Assembly (NCBI GenBank): GCA_903928075.1 | Contig: CAIYPD010000002.1 | Location: 1-50,915, forward strand | Source of the DNA: Candidatus Firestoneibacteriota bacterium | GTDB taxonomy: Bacteria > Oederibacteriota > D2-FULL-39-29 | DNA: 50,915 nucleotides | Direction: 5' to 3' | Translations under genes and position numbers: made by a program | The notes under the pieces: generated by a model | What the model saw: only the letters and a program-made list of their open reading frames with translations | What the model was told of the DNA's origin: nothing | Database searches by the model: none | In this document: positions 18,065 through 26,592 of the stretch, one piece after another | Numbering within the stretch: the first letter of the stretch is position 1 | Layout of the letters: every line of letters begins with the position of its first letter

Positions 18065-19213
18065 ATGAGGAGCAATATATTAAAACATACAAGTTCAGTG
18101 ATGCGCTTCACTGTCCTTGCCGTTTGTCTGGCTTCCGGTTTGACGGCGGGAGAGGCACGAAGTGACTACCGTAATCTTACCGGTTTTCCTAAGGAGGAAT
18201 TGTCTCCGCTGGTAGTCGAGCGCGTCTGGCCGAAAGAAGCCGGAGAGGCCGCAATATGCTTATGGAAGGAGGACAAGACTGTTGCCTTCTCGGTAACCAT
18301 TGACGATAACATCAAGTCCGACCAGGCCTGGTGGCTGGAGCAGGGGAAAAAATATGGTTTTCGTTTTACCTGGTTTGTGATTGTAAATAACCTGGTCAAA
18401 GGCGCGCAAAATGCAGGCACCTGGTCAGATTTTCAGGGCTTGCTTAAGGCGGGGCATGATGTTCAATCTCATACCTGGTCCCATCGGAGTAAAGAAATGA
18501 ATCTTTCAGCGGAGGAGGACTACTCTAAAGCCCTTCCGCTCTTGACTGAAAAACTAAAAGACACCAAACCTCTTACTCTTGCCTATGCCGGGGGAGGTTT
18601 ACCAAATGACCCGTCGGCAGCCGTCCCCTTTTATGCCGGGGCCCGCGGCGGGATCGGAACCACTAACGGCCCGAGGACGGACTGGCTTAATGTCAATTCT
18701 GTGAGCGGCGGCGCTAACTATAATATTCCGGCACGGACCAAAGGTGATTGGGCAAGTTTACTGCCTCTTTTGGACCCAAAGTCGAAGAATTACCGCGGCT
18801 GGCTCTGCACGCACTTTCACTGGATGGGGCCCAAAGCGGATAAAACGCGGCTGGTAACAAGCATGCCTGACACTATAGGCCTCTTCGACTTTATTAAGGA
18901 GCGTGAAAGTGAGATTTGGGTGGGACTCTTCCGGGAGGTAATTCTCTACGGCCAGGAACGAGATACTGCAAAACTGCAGGTAATAAAAAATACGCCGGAA
19001 AATATTTCACTGGTACTCACCGACAGGATGTATGATGAATGGTATGATTTCCCTCTTACCGTCAAGGTATGTATACCTGAAAACTGGAAAGCTTTGACGG
19101 CTGTTCAAGGCGGAAAAACTTTGAAAGCCGTAATTCTTGCGCATGAAGGCAAAAGCTACGCGCTCGTGGATATTGTTCCTGATAAAGGTGAAGCGCTTAT
19201 AAGCCAGAAATAG
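18065..19213 (+). CDS. Secreted polysaccharide-deacetylase-like (NodB homology) protein
   Basis: 382 residues. The N-terminus (MRSNILKHTSSVMRFTVLAV...) reads as a signal peptide ending near Ala-Gly-Glu 28-30. The NodB core shows VTIDDN, with D80-D81 in place of the usual TFDDG, and HTWSH (H136, H140), the metal-binding HxxxH. This keeps the Asp-His-His metal triad of carbohydrate esterase family 4 but changes the strand around the catalytic aspartate. The C-terminal 100 residues are a beta-rich extra domain. It likely removes acetyl groups from a polysaccharide outside the cytoplasm; an atypical substrate is possible. AAGGAG lies 7 bp before ATG 18065. The UroD-like gene follows after 30 bp. 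Confidence 0.8.
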   Translation: MRSNILKHTSSVMRFTVLAVCLASGLTAGEARSDYRNLTGFPKEELSPLVVERVWPKEAGEAAICLWKEDKTVAFSVTIDDNIKSDQAWWLEQGKKYGFRFTWFVIVNNLVKGAQNAGTWSDFQGLLKAGHDVQSHTWSHRSKEMNLSAEEDYSKALPLLTEKLKDTKPLTLAYAGGGLPNDPSAAVPFYAGARGGIGTTNGPRTDWLNVNSVSGGANYNIPARTKGDWASLLPLLDPKSKNYRGWLCTHFHWMGPKADKTRLVTSMPDTIGLFDFIKERESEIWVGLFREVILYGQERDTAKLQVIKNTPENISLVLTDRMYDEWYDFPLTVKVCIPENWKALTAVQGGKTLKAVILAHEGKSYALVDIVPDKGEALISQK

Positions 19214-19243
19214 AAAATTTCTGATGGCGGGATTAAAATACCA

Positions 19244-20401
19244 ATGGAAAGAGATTTTGGAGCACATAACGAAGAAGTAAAACTGATCTGGGAGGCCTTT
19301 CAAGCCGGGAAACCCGTGAGAGTACCTATGATTATTGGCTGTAATGTCCGGGCTTTGCTCCTGGATCCAAAATTGAACAAAAAAAAGATAACTTTTAAAG
19401 AATACTCTGAAAATCCGGATCTTATGCTCGAAAAACAAATGGAGTTTCAGAAATGGTATAGAACAAGTATTTTGCAGGATGCCGTCATGGGAGTGCCCGC
19501 TGAAGGTTTTAATATAGATGTAGACCTTCAGAACTATTTCGAAGCGGCCTGGTTCGGCTGCGAGATAAATTACCGGGAAGGTCAGGTTCCGGATACCGCG
19601 CCGGTTTTGAGCGGGGACAGAAAAAATTATTTATTTGACCGGGGCATTCCGGCCCCTTTCAGCGGTCTAATGGAGAAAAATTTAAGATATTACGAATATT
19701 TTAAGCAAAAACAAAAAGATAATTACCGGTTTGAAGGGATTCCCGTAAATTCTGTGAGGCTTTCGGGGATGTATACCGACGGAGTAATGACCGGGGCCAT
19801 CAATCTTCGTGGCATGGAATTCCTTACTGATTTCTATGAAGACCCGGATTATGTGAGAAAATTATTTGCATACATAAACCGCTCGACCATCGCAAGAATC
19901 AAGGCCTTTAGAAAATATCTAAAGGAACCGGAAAAAAGCCGGGGCCTGTTTTTCGCGGATGACAGTATCGCTCTTATTTCTACGGAGATGTACAGGGAGT
20001 TTGTACTGCCATTTCATAAAGAATTGATAGCGGAACTCTCAGATGGTGATTCTAACAGCATACATCTTTGCGGGGATGCGACCAGACATTTTAAGCTTAT
20101 CCGTGATGAACTTAAGGTCAGGCAGTTTGATACAGGTTTTCCTGTGGATTTTGGCGGACTCAGGAAAGAGCTCGGGGAAGGGGTGACAGTATACGGCGGG
20201 CCTAATATTAATCTTCTGCTCTTAAAAGGGGCAGAAGAGGTGAGCAGGGAAACGAAAAGAATACTGCAATCAGGGATAATGGAAGGCGGGAAGTTTGTTA
20301 TTAGAGAAGGGAATAATCTTGCCCCGGGTACGCCTCAGTCTAATATTAAGGCAATGTATGATACTGTAAGGGAATTTGGGAAATTCCCGTTTAGTTTGTA
20401 A
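19244..20401 (+). CDS. Uroporphyrinogen-decarboxylase-like protein (MtaA/corrinoid methyltransferase group)
   Basis: 385 residues with the UroD TIM-barrel plan, but no other tetrapyrrole genes are nearby. HLCGD places His274-x-Cys276, the zinc-ligand HxC motif of the MtaA/MtbA methylcobamide:thiol methyltransferases. The downstream VYGGPNINLLLLKG and FVIREGNNLAPGTP segments are usual for the family. True HemE arginines of the substrate pocket are not evident at the N-terminus. A methyltransfer role is therefore more likely than porphyrin synthesis, but no corrinoid protein gene is present in this window. It follows the deacetylase-like gene by 30 bp, perhaps in one transcript. Confidence 0.8.
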   Translation: MERDFGAHNEEVKLIWEAFQAGKPVRVPMIIGCNVRALLLDPKLNKKKITFKEYSENPDLMLEKQMEFQKWYRTSILQDAVMGVPAEGFNIDVDLQNYFEAAWFGCEINYREGQVPDTAPVLSGDRKNYLFDRGIPAPFSGLMEKNLRYYEYFKQKQKDNYRFEGIPVNSVRLSGMYTDGVMTGAINLRGMEFLTDFYEDPDYVRKLFAYINRSTIARIKAFRKYLKEPEKSRGLFFADDSIALISTEMYREFVLPFHKELIAELSDGDSNSIHLCGDATRHFKLIRDELKVRQFDTGFPVDFGGLRKELGEGVTVYGGPNINLLLLKGAEEVSRETKRILQSGIMEGGKFVIREGNNLAPGTPQSNIKAMYDTVREFGKFPFSL

Positions 20402-20446
20402 AGTTTTTAAGGTCCATAAAGTCTAAAATCGTTGAAAGATATTTAT
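20398..20446. repeat. Dispersed intergenic repeat, one core copy
   Basis: TAAAGTTTTTAAGGTCCATA leads into TCTAAAATCGTTGAAAGATA (core at 20422), directly after the UroD-like stop codon. Confidence 0.8.
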
Positions 20447-20522
20447 GTGGGTGCAGCGTGTTGAAATTGTTCCTTTTTCTCAGTAATTAGCTATCAGCTA
20501 TTAGCAATTGTTGTTAATCCAT

Positions 20523-20581
20523 GCCCCCTCCAAACAGACTGGCGCTGTGCCCGCCAATCTCTTTGGAGGGGGCACAGCGCC
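20523..20581. repeat. Two mutually exclusive inverted repeats
   Basis: GCCCCCTCCAAA (20523-20534) pairs with TTTGGAGGGGGC (20562-20573). GGCGCTGTGCCC (20541-20552) pairs with GGGCACAGCGCC (20570-20581). Both stems are perfect 12-mers and share 20570-20573, so only one can form fully at a time. Confidence 0.85.
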
Positions 20582-20807
20582 GATCTTTTTGGAGGGTGTG
20601 TATCTGCTTTCAAAAATGTAAATATTATGATATTTGAGCATCCGCCTGGGCGGAAGCCGCGACTTTTAGCGGCATAAGGTGTTTCATTGCTGTAGTATTG
20701 TTAGGCCGAAAATCATCCTCTCTCGACGACAACAGACACTTGTATTCCCTGCCTGCTGATAATTTTACTTAGAGACTTTGTGAATCCCGTAACCGGTCAT
20801 TTATTGG

Positions 20808-20836
20808 TTGTCTTTGCTAACTATATTTGCTACACT
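20808..20836 (+). promoter_or_regulatory. Possible promoter of the MarR-efflux operon
   Basis: TTGTCT (20808-20813), a 17-bp spacer and TACACT (20831-20836). The start site would fall within a few bases of ATG 20845, so that start would be leaderless. A second in-frame ATG at 20872 has GGGGAT upstream. Confidence 0.45.
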
Positions 20837-20844
20837 AATGGCCT

Positions 20845-21267
20845 ATGAAAACAAAAGCGGGGATGATTATAATGGAACTTCTACCTTCCGTGGTCCGGGA
20901 TATTTATACTAATATGAGGGCCCTGGCCCAGCCCGAACTTACGGTTTTTCAATTCCGTATATTATCCAAGCTTTATGCCGGTACCCGTTCTAACAGCGAG
21001 CTGGCTCTCTGGGCAGGTATAAATAAATCCACTATGTCGCGGGCTTTGACCACTTTACAGAAGAGGGGTTTGATAAGCAGAAAAATCGACAAAGCGGACC
21101 GGCGCGGGAATTTTATTTTTCTCACGGTGAAAGGCAAGAATAAATATAAGGCCATAAGCAGTGTGGTTGGGGCGATGCTTACAGAAAAGATTGATAAAAT
21201 AGGCGGACGGAAACAAAAACTACTTTTAAAGGGACTTGAGGTTTTAAAGGAGGTCTTTAGCAAATGA
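20845..21267 (+). CDS. MarR-family transcriptional regulator
   Basis: 140 residues (131 if the in-frame ATG at 20872 is used). Winged-helix MarR plan: N-terminal dimerisation helix, recognition region NSELALWAGINKSTMSRALTTLQKRGLI, and wing KIDKADRRGNFIFLT, where the D-x-R motif of MarR wings is present. The C-terminal helix is Lys-rich. The next gene overlaps by ATGA. A local regulator of the efflux genes behind it is the usual arrangement; the ligand is unknown. Confidence 0.9.
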   Translation: MKTKAGMIIMELLPSVVRDIYTNMRALAQPELTVFQFRILSKLYAGTRSNSELALWAGINKSTMSRALTTLQKRGLISRKIDKADRRGNFIFLTVKGKNKYKAISSVVGAMLTEKIDKIGGRKQKLLLKGLEVLKEVFSK

Positions 21268-22508
21268 AGCGGAATTATATTATGCTGTTACTTTTAATTG
21301 CTCCGGTTTTAGCGCTTGCCGGCCAAGTAAAACTTGAAGATGCTTACAGGTCTGCTCTGCAAAAGACGGAGTTTAACGCTATTTTGGAGGCGCAAATAAA
21401 ACAATATGAGGCCCGGACTGAGAAAGCCGTCTCAGCGCTCTTCCCGCCGGTTTCCTTGAAGGCGGGTTATTCTTTGCAACAGGCTACTTTTGCGCCGGGG
21501 TATAGTGATGCGGCTGTTTTGGGTTTGAATATAACCCAGCCGGTCTACCAGGGCGACCAGTTAACCACGGCCCTGGAGGAATCAAAACTTCAGCAGAAAT
21601 CTAAAGAACTCCAAAATAAAGCGCTGAAACTTGCGCTATACTCTTCCGTGGCAAGCGGTTATTAAGCGGTAATGACAGCGGAGAAAGATAAAAAAAATAT
21701 TGAAACCGTAATCACGCAGACAAAGGAAATGATAATTGAACTTGAAAAGAGGAAAGTTATAGGCAAGTCAAAGTATAGTGAGGTGTTGATGACGCAGGCC
21801 CAGCTTGCGGTGTTGGAAGCGGACCTTGAAGGCGTAAACAGGATCATATTGACGCTGAGAGAAGATTTTTCTTTTCTTACCGGCTTACCCCGGGAGACAG
21901 AGTTTTATGAAGGCAAAAAAACAGAATCAGAAATGCCGGAGGCGGATTTTTATTTAAAGGCATCGTTAAATAGACCTGACATTTTTGCTTTGCAGGCGGA
22001 TCTTGAAATGGCCCGTTTTGAGACAGCGTTTCAAAATGCTTTTGGGTTGCCCTGGGTTTCTTTAACCGGAAATATTTACCCGCTCAGGTCAGGGGCTTCC
22101 GCCGGAATTAACTGGGATGCCGGTATAAATATAACGATGAAGCTAATTGATTCCGGAGAAACCGGCTCAAAAGTAAAAGAAGCACAGTACAAGGAAAAAG
22201 AAGCAGAACTTAATCTGGCTAAGAAAAAACGACAGGTCGAAACCGAAGTCAGGTCTGCCATAGGAAATATAAAGGGCTTGATGGAACAGGTAAAGATACT
22301 TGAAAACGCAGCGGAGATGAACGATAAGAATTATCTCGAACAAAGGAAGGATTACGAGTTTAGTTTGGTAACTAATCTTGAGGTTTTGCAGGCCATGAAC
22401 TCTTTGCAGAATGCAAAAAGGACTCTGGACCGGACCAAACTGGAGTTGCTTCTGGCCGGGGCAAAATTGCAGTCAGTCAGCGCGCTGGTCCCCGAGGAAA
22501 ACAGGTAG
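21264..22508 (+). pseudogene. TolC-family outer membrane efflux protein, interrupted by an in-frame TAA
   Basis: Two open segments, 21264-21665 and from 21666 to 22508, lie in the same frame and are separated only by TAA at 21663-21665. The first begins with a signal peptide (MKRNYIMLLLLIAPVLALAG) and the first TolC repeat (PVSLKAGYSLQQ, LNITQPVYQG). The second resumes with AVMTAEKDKKNIE and holds the second repeat (GINWDAGINITMKLIDSG, then a long helix to LQSVSALVPEENR). At this point TolC relatives normally carry an aromatic residue (..A.YY...), so a TAT/TAC-to-TAA change fits. A whole protein would be about 414 residues, the usual size. It is either a nonsense-mutated pseudogene, a read-through gene or a base-call error. 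It overlaps the MarR gene by ATGA and precedes an RND pump. Confidence 0.85.
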
Positions 22509-22575
22509 GAAAAAATGTAAGAAGCAGAACACTTTCTAAATTATTAACCGGCATTTTCAAAACAAAAGGAATTAA

Positions 22576-25500
22576 ATGACGATATCTGAAATTTCCATAA
22601 AAAACCATGTTTTTGCCTGGATGCTCATGGGCGGGTTGATAATATTTGGCAGCATCGCTTTTACCAAGATGGGTGTGAGCCAGTTGCCGAATGTTGATTC
22701 TCCGGTGGTCAATGTCAGCATCGGCTTGCCGGGAGCGGCGCCTGAAATCATGGAACTTACCGTTGTTGATACCGTGGAAGACGCTCTAACGGGGGTGCAA
22801 GGTATTAAATCCATGTCCTCCTCTTCCAGAACAGGTAATGCCAATATTTCGGTGGAGTTTGATTTAAGTAAGGATGTGGATGTGGCGGTTCAGGAGATCC
22901 AAACTGCCATTACCAGAATTCAGCGGCGGCTCCCTGCTAACATAGAAGCACCTTCTATTCGTAAAAGCAATCCGGACAGCCAGCCGATAATCTGGCTTTC
23001 TGTTTCCTCTGATAAAATGCCTCCGACAGAACTGATGAAGTTAGTAAGATATGATATTCAAGACAGGTTTACCACCGTTGCCGGCGTGGGTGATATTATG
23101 GTGGGGGGATTTGCGGAACCGAATCTTCGAGTCTGGCTTAACAAGAAAAAAATGGCCGACCTGCAGCTTACAGCTTCGGATGTTATAAATACTATTAACA
23201 AGGAACATGATGAACAGCCGGGCGGGAGGATAGAGACCGCCGACAAAGAGCTTAATATAAGGACGAAGGGTGAAGCGGAGACGGTCGAGGATTTTGGCGA
23301 AATTACAATAAATACCCGGGGTGGTAAACCTAACTATGTGCCGGTAGCGCTTAAAGATGTGGCTAAAATAGAGAAAGGAACCGAGGATATAAGAAGCATA
23401 TCCAGAGCAGGCGGTAAATTTGCAATTGGTATCGGCATTATGAAACAACCCGGGACCAATGCGGTTGAAGTCGGGGATGAAGTAAAAAAGAGGATTAAGG
23501 AAATTTCGGCCACTCTGCCGGAAGGCGTGGAAATAGGAGTCAGATTTGATCTTACGACTTTTATATCGGAATCGGTAAAGGAATTATACTATACCCTTAT
23601 CATGGCAGCGCTTCTTACTTCTCTTGTCTGCTGGCTATTTTTGGGTTCCTGGACGGCTACTTTTAATATCATTTTGGCCATTCCAACCTCGATTATAGGT
23701 ACCTTTATGGCGCTTTATGCCTTAGGATATACCTTAAATACTTTTACCTTACTCGGCTTATCTCTTGCCATCGGGATTGTTGTGGATGACGCGATAATGG
23801 TCCTTGAAAATATTGTCAGGTACAGGGAAAAAGGTAACGATAAGCTGCCTGCGGCCTTAAAGGGCTCTAAGGAGATAACCAGTGCAGCTGTTGCGGCTAC
23901 GGCGGCAATTATTGCAATCTTTCTTCCTGTTGCTTTTATGGAAGGCGTTATCGGAAGGTATTTTCTGCAATTCGGCGTTACTCTCTCGGTAGCGGTACTT
24001 TTCTCTCTCTTAGAAGCGCTTACTTTAACTCCGATGCGTTGTTCCCGGTTTCTGACTGTTGAAAAAAGAACCACCTGGCTCGGCAGGGGAGTTGATACGG
24101 CCTTTAAGAAAAGCGCGGAACTCTACAAGAAAATGATTCCTGCAACTTTAAACCGCCCCTATCTCACGATTGCTTTAGCCACTTTATTTTTTATAGCAAC
24201 GGTCTTTGTGGGAGTTAAAGAAATAAAAAGGGAGATGATGCCGGCCCAGGACCAGAGCCGTCTTATTCTATCGCTAAGGACTCCGGTAGGCTCCTCACTT
24301 TCGTTGATGGACCAAAAGACCAAAGAGGTGGAAAAATACCTTAACACCAAGAGCGAAGTGGAAAGTATCTTTGCTTCGGTCGGCGGCGGCTCCGCGGTAA
24401 ACAATGCGTCTATAATGATAAATATGACACCCAAAGCAAAGAGAAAAGTATCTGCCCAAAAATTTATGGAAGTCATAAGAAAAGAAACTAGGGATATTAA
24501 AGGCGTAAGGATAATGGTTCAGGACCCGTCGCTGTCTTTCTCTTCAGGCAGGGGCGCCGGAAAGCCGGTTGAGTTTTCCATACGCGGGCAGGAATGGGAA
24601 AAGCTTGTGGAATATTCAGAAAAATTTATGGGGGCAATGGAAAAGTCTAAAAAGATGGTGGATATAGACACCAATTACCAGACCGGAATGCCGGAACTGG
24701 AAATAATTCCTGACAGGGTAAAGGCCCGGGATCGGGGTGTGGATGTCTCGGAAATTTCTGATACGGTAAATATTATGATGGCCAGTGCTGCGGTAGCAAA
24801 ATATTCAGACAACGGCAGAAGGTATGACATAAGAGTAGGCCTGGCCGCTAAAGAAAGAACTTCGGCGGAATCCATTAAATCACTCCTGGTCAGGAATGAC
24901 AGGGGTGAGCTCATTCCGCTTTCGGATGTTGTAAAGATAAATCAGAAAAAAAGCCTCCAGGCGATATTCCGGGAAGACAGGCAGAGGGCCATTAGTGTAA
25001 ATGCCAATGTCGCCCCGGGGAGTTCTCAACAGGAGGCTATTGATATAATGAGGAAAATTGCCGGAGAGATACTCCCCCGCGGTTATGTGGCGGTACCTAC
25101 AGGCAGCACAAAAACCTACGGTGAATCTTTCCTCGGACTTTATGTTGCCATGGTGCTCGGTATTCTTGTCGCTTATATGGTACTCGCTTCGCAATTTAAC
25201 AGTTTTTCCCAGCCTGTTACAATACTTGTGGCTCTGCCTTTCTCGGTATCCGGCGCCTTTATCGGGCTGTATTTATTCGGTCAAACTTTAAACATCTTCA
25301 GTATGATAGGCCTGATACTTCTTATGGGTATTGTTAAGAAAAATTCAATATTGCTTGTTGAGTTTACCAACCAGATGAGAGGCAGGGGTCTTGCAGTCAG
25401 GGAAGCTCTGATAGAAGCCTGCCCGATCCGGCTCCGGCCAATTCTTATGACCTCGCTGGCAACGATTGCCGCCGCCATTCCGTCGGCTATGGCTTTTGGT

Positions 25501-25653
25501 CCCGGCGCAGAAACCCGTATTCCGATGTCTATCGCGGTAATTTTCGGGGTGCTGGTTTCCACGGTTCTCACTCTGTTCATAGTGCCTTCTTTCTATCTGC
25601 TTCTTGAGAGATGGTTTCCGAGCGAAATTAGAGAAAAAGAAATTACGGACTGA
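22576..25653 (+). CDS. RND-family (HAE1/AcrB-type) efflux transporter
   Basis: 1025 residues, the usual length of inner-membrane RND pumps. MTISEISIKNHVFAWMLMGG begins TM1. LGLSLAIGIVVDDAIMVLENI in TM4 carries the proton-relay pair D404/D405. The second half repeats the plan (NILSMIGLILLMGIVKKNSILLVEF-like segment), with two large periplasmic loops. It exports lipophilic or cationic compounds by proton antiport in a tripartite complex with an adaptor and TolC. Here the TolC gene is interrupted and no adaptor (MFP) gene is present between them: only 67 bp separate the two. AAAGGAATTAA precedes ATG 22576. It could use an adaptor and channel encoded elsewhere. Confidence 0.95.
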   Translation: MTISEISIKNHVFAWMLMGGLIIFGSIAFTKMGVSQLPNVDSPVVNVSIGLPGAAPEIMELTVVDTVEDALTGVQGIKSMSSSSRTGNANISVEFDLSKDVDVAVQEIQTAITRIQRRLPANIEAPSIRKSNPDSQPIIWLSVSSDKMPPTELMKLVRYDIQDRFTTVAGVGDIMVGGFAEPNLRVWLNKKKMADLQLTASDVINTINKEHDEQPGGRIETADKELNIRTKGEAETVEDFGEITINTRGGKPNYVPVALKDVAKIEKGTEDIRSISRAGGKFAIGIGIMKQPGTNAVEVGDEVKKRIKEISATLPEGVEIGVRFDLTTFISESVKELYYTLIMAALLTSLVCWLFLGSWTATFNIILAIPTSIIGTFMALYALGYTLNTFTLLGLSLAIGIVVDDAIMVLENIVRYREKGNDKLPAALKGSKEITSAAVAATAAIIAIFLPVAFMEGVIGRYFLQFGVTLSVAVLFSLLEALTLTPMRCSRFLTVEKRTTWLGRGVDTAFKKSAELYKKMIPATLNRPYLTIALATLFFIATVFVGVKEIKREMMPAQDQSRLILSLRTPVGSSLSLMDQKTKEVEKYLNTKSEVESIFASVGGGSAVNNASIMINMTPKAKRKVSAQKFMEVIRKETRDIKGVRIMVQDPSLSFSSGRGAGKPVEFSIRGQEWEKLVEYSEKFMGAMEKSKKMVDIDTNYQTGMPELEIIPDRVKARDRGVDVSEISDTVNIMMASAAVAKYSDNGRRYDIRVGLAAKERTSAESIKSLLVRNDRGELIPLSDVVKINQKKSLQAIFREDRQRAISVNANVAPGSSQQEAIDIMRKIAGEILPRGYVAVPTGSTKTYGESFLGLYVAMVLGILVAYMVLASQFNSFSQPVTILVALPFSVSGAFIGLYLFGQTLNIFSMIGLILLMGIVKKNSILLVEFTNQMRGRGLAVREALIEACPIRLRPILMTSLATIAAAIPSAMAFGPGAETRIPMSIAVIFGVLVSTVLTLFIVPSFYLLLERWFPSEIREKEITD

Positions 25654-25740
25654 GAAATAAAAACTGCATATACCGCTTTATAAGCCGGCGGTTTGGATTA
25701 CTGACATAAGAAAGTTGAGACAAAGAGAAGAGAGGTGTAA

Positions 25741-25962
25741 ATGAGACCCTTTAAAATAGAAAAGGTTAATGTAACAAGCGATAGATTTAATGAAACTTTT
25801 ATATTTAACCTGGACCTGGCGACAAGGATAAAGATAACCACTGAAGACCTGGAGATATTTTGCGGCACAAATGACTCCAAACGCTTCACAAAAAAAGAAA
25901 TAGGGGACGCCGAATTTAACAGGGCCTGCGAAGAATTAAGAAATCTCGAGCCGGATATTTAG
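25741..25962 (+). CDS. Small hypothetical protein (73 aa)
   Basis: 73 residues, charged, mixed alpha/beta, with no signal peptide or membrane segment. AGAGGTG lies about 6 bp before ATG 25741. A stem of AAGTGGC/GCCACTT (25988-26014) follows the stop. I do not recognise a family. It lies 87 bp after the RND gene and may be on the same transcript. Confidence 0.6.
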   Translation: MRPFKIEKVNVTSDRFNETFIFNLDLATRIKITTEDLEIFCGTNDSKRFTKKEIGDAEFNRACEELRNLEPDI

Positions 25963-25981
25963 CAGTCTGTAATATATATTC

Positions 25982-26016
25982 AAAAAAAAGTGGCGGAAAT
26001 TTCTTCTGCCACTTAA
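25982..26016. terminator. Possible bidirectional terminator
   Basis: Eight As precede the stem AAGTGGC (25988-25994) / GCCACTT (26008-26014). The A-run reads as a T-run on the minus strand, so termination is stronger in that direction; on the plus strand only AAATT follows. It closes the efflux unit. Confidence 0.5.
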
Positions 26017-26592
26017 ATTCAGGCCTGAAAAATTTATTTTATGTATTTCCAATCGAACTTGATTCACTGCGGCCGAGGTAAACTTCCGAAAGGTTTTATC
26101 GAAGCTTCACACAGTCTCCTTTTATGCTCTTGAACGCGATTATCTTGCCGAAAAGAGCAGAAGAAAAGGCCGGGCTATAATCAATGTTTCCTTGATGTTG
26201 GGACGCTTGTAATGTTGTCTAAAGCCGGCTTCCAACCCCGCAGCTATCACCGTTCCTGACAATAGAGTTTTGATTGCTTTAAATTCAAATTCCCAGCCGG
26301 CAGAAAAATCAAAATAACCGGAGCGTCACGCGATACCCCATTTGATAGTGATTATACGGCAATTTACCAAAATTTATCAAACCCCTTATTTTCATTAAGG
26401 AATACCTTGAGAAATGCGTTAAGGTTGCTGATGCGCTCTTTCCGTCTGAAGAGACTTTTATAATTTTGCTTGAGTTCCGGGTTCCTGTATCGCTCCTGTA
26501 AAGGAAAGGTTCTAACTATTTTTTTCAAGACAAAATCGTGCAAAAAGTGTAAACTATTACTATAGTATAGCGTCTAAACAGCAGGATTATAT
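26015..26592. other. Gene-free region with two minus-strand ORF remnants
   Basis: On the minus strand two frames have coding-like composition. One runs 26325 to 26140 (61 codons, e.g. SAGWEFEFKAIKTLLSG) and has no ATG. The other runs 26528 to 26364 from a TTG (54 codons, e.g. QERYRNPELKQNYKSLFRRK). They may be decayed gene pieces; I recognise neither. CTATAGTATAG at about 26560 is a possible -10 region for the plus-strand operon that follows. Confidence 0.4.

Larger units (their letters stand above)
20447..20844. other. Gene-free region rich in hairpins
   Basis: It holds a TAATTAGCTATCAG-type repeat (20482-20511, also seen at 33150), two overlapping long inverted repeats (20523-20581), the hairpin TCCGCC-TG-GGCGGA (20641-20654) and a GCCGC-N8-GCGGC hairpin (20656-20673) shared with 6193 and 37783. 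No coding sequence is visible. Confidence 0.7.

Noticed and set aside
19244-20401. True HemE for heme synthesis
   Set aside because: The HxC motif and lack of the HemE N-terminal arginine pattern fit the methyltransferase-like subgroup, and no heme genes are nearby.
21663-21665. Stop-codon reassignment of TAA
   Set aside because: TAA ends many intact genes here (for example SDR, gdhA, batB), and TGA and TAG are also normal stops.
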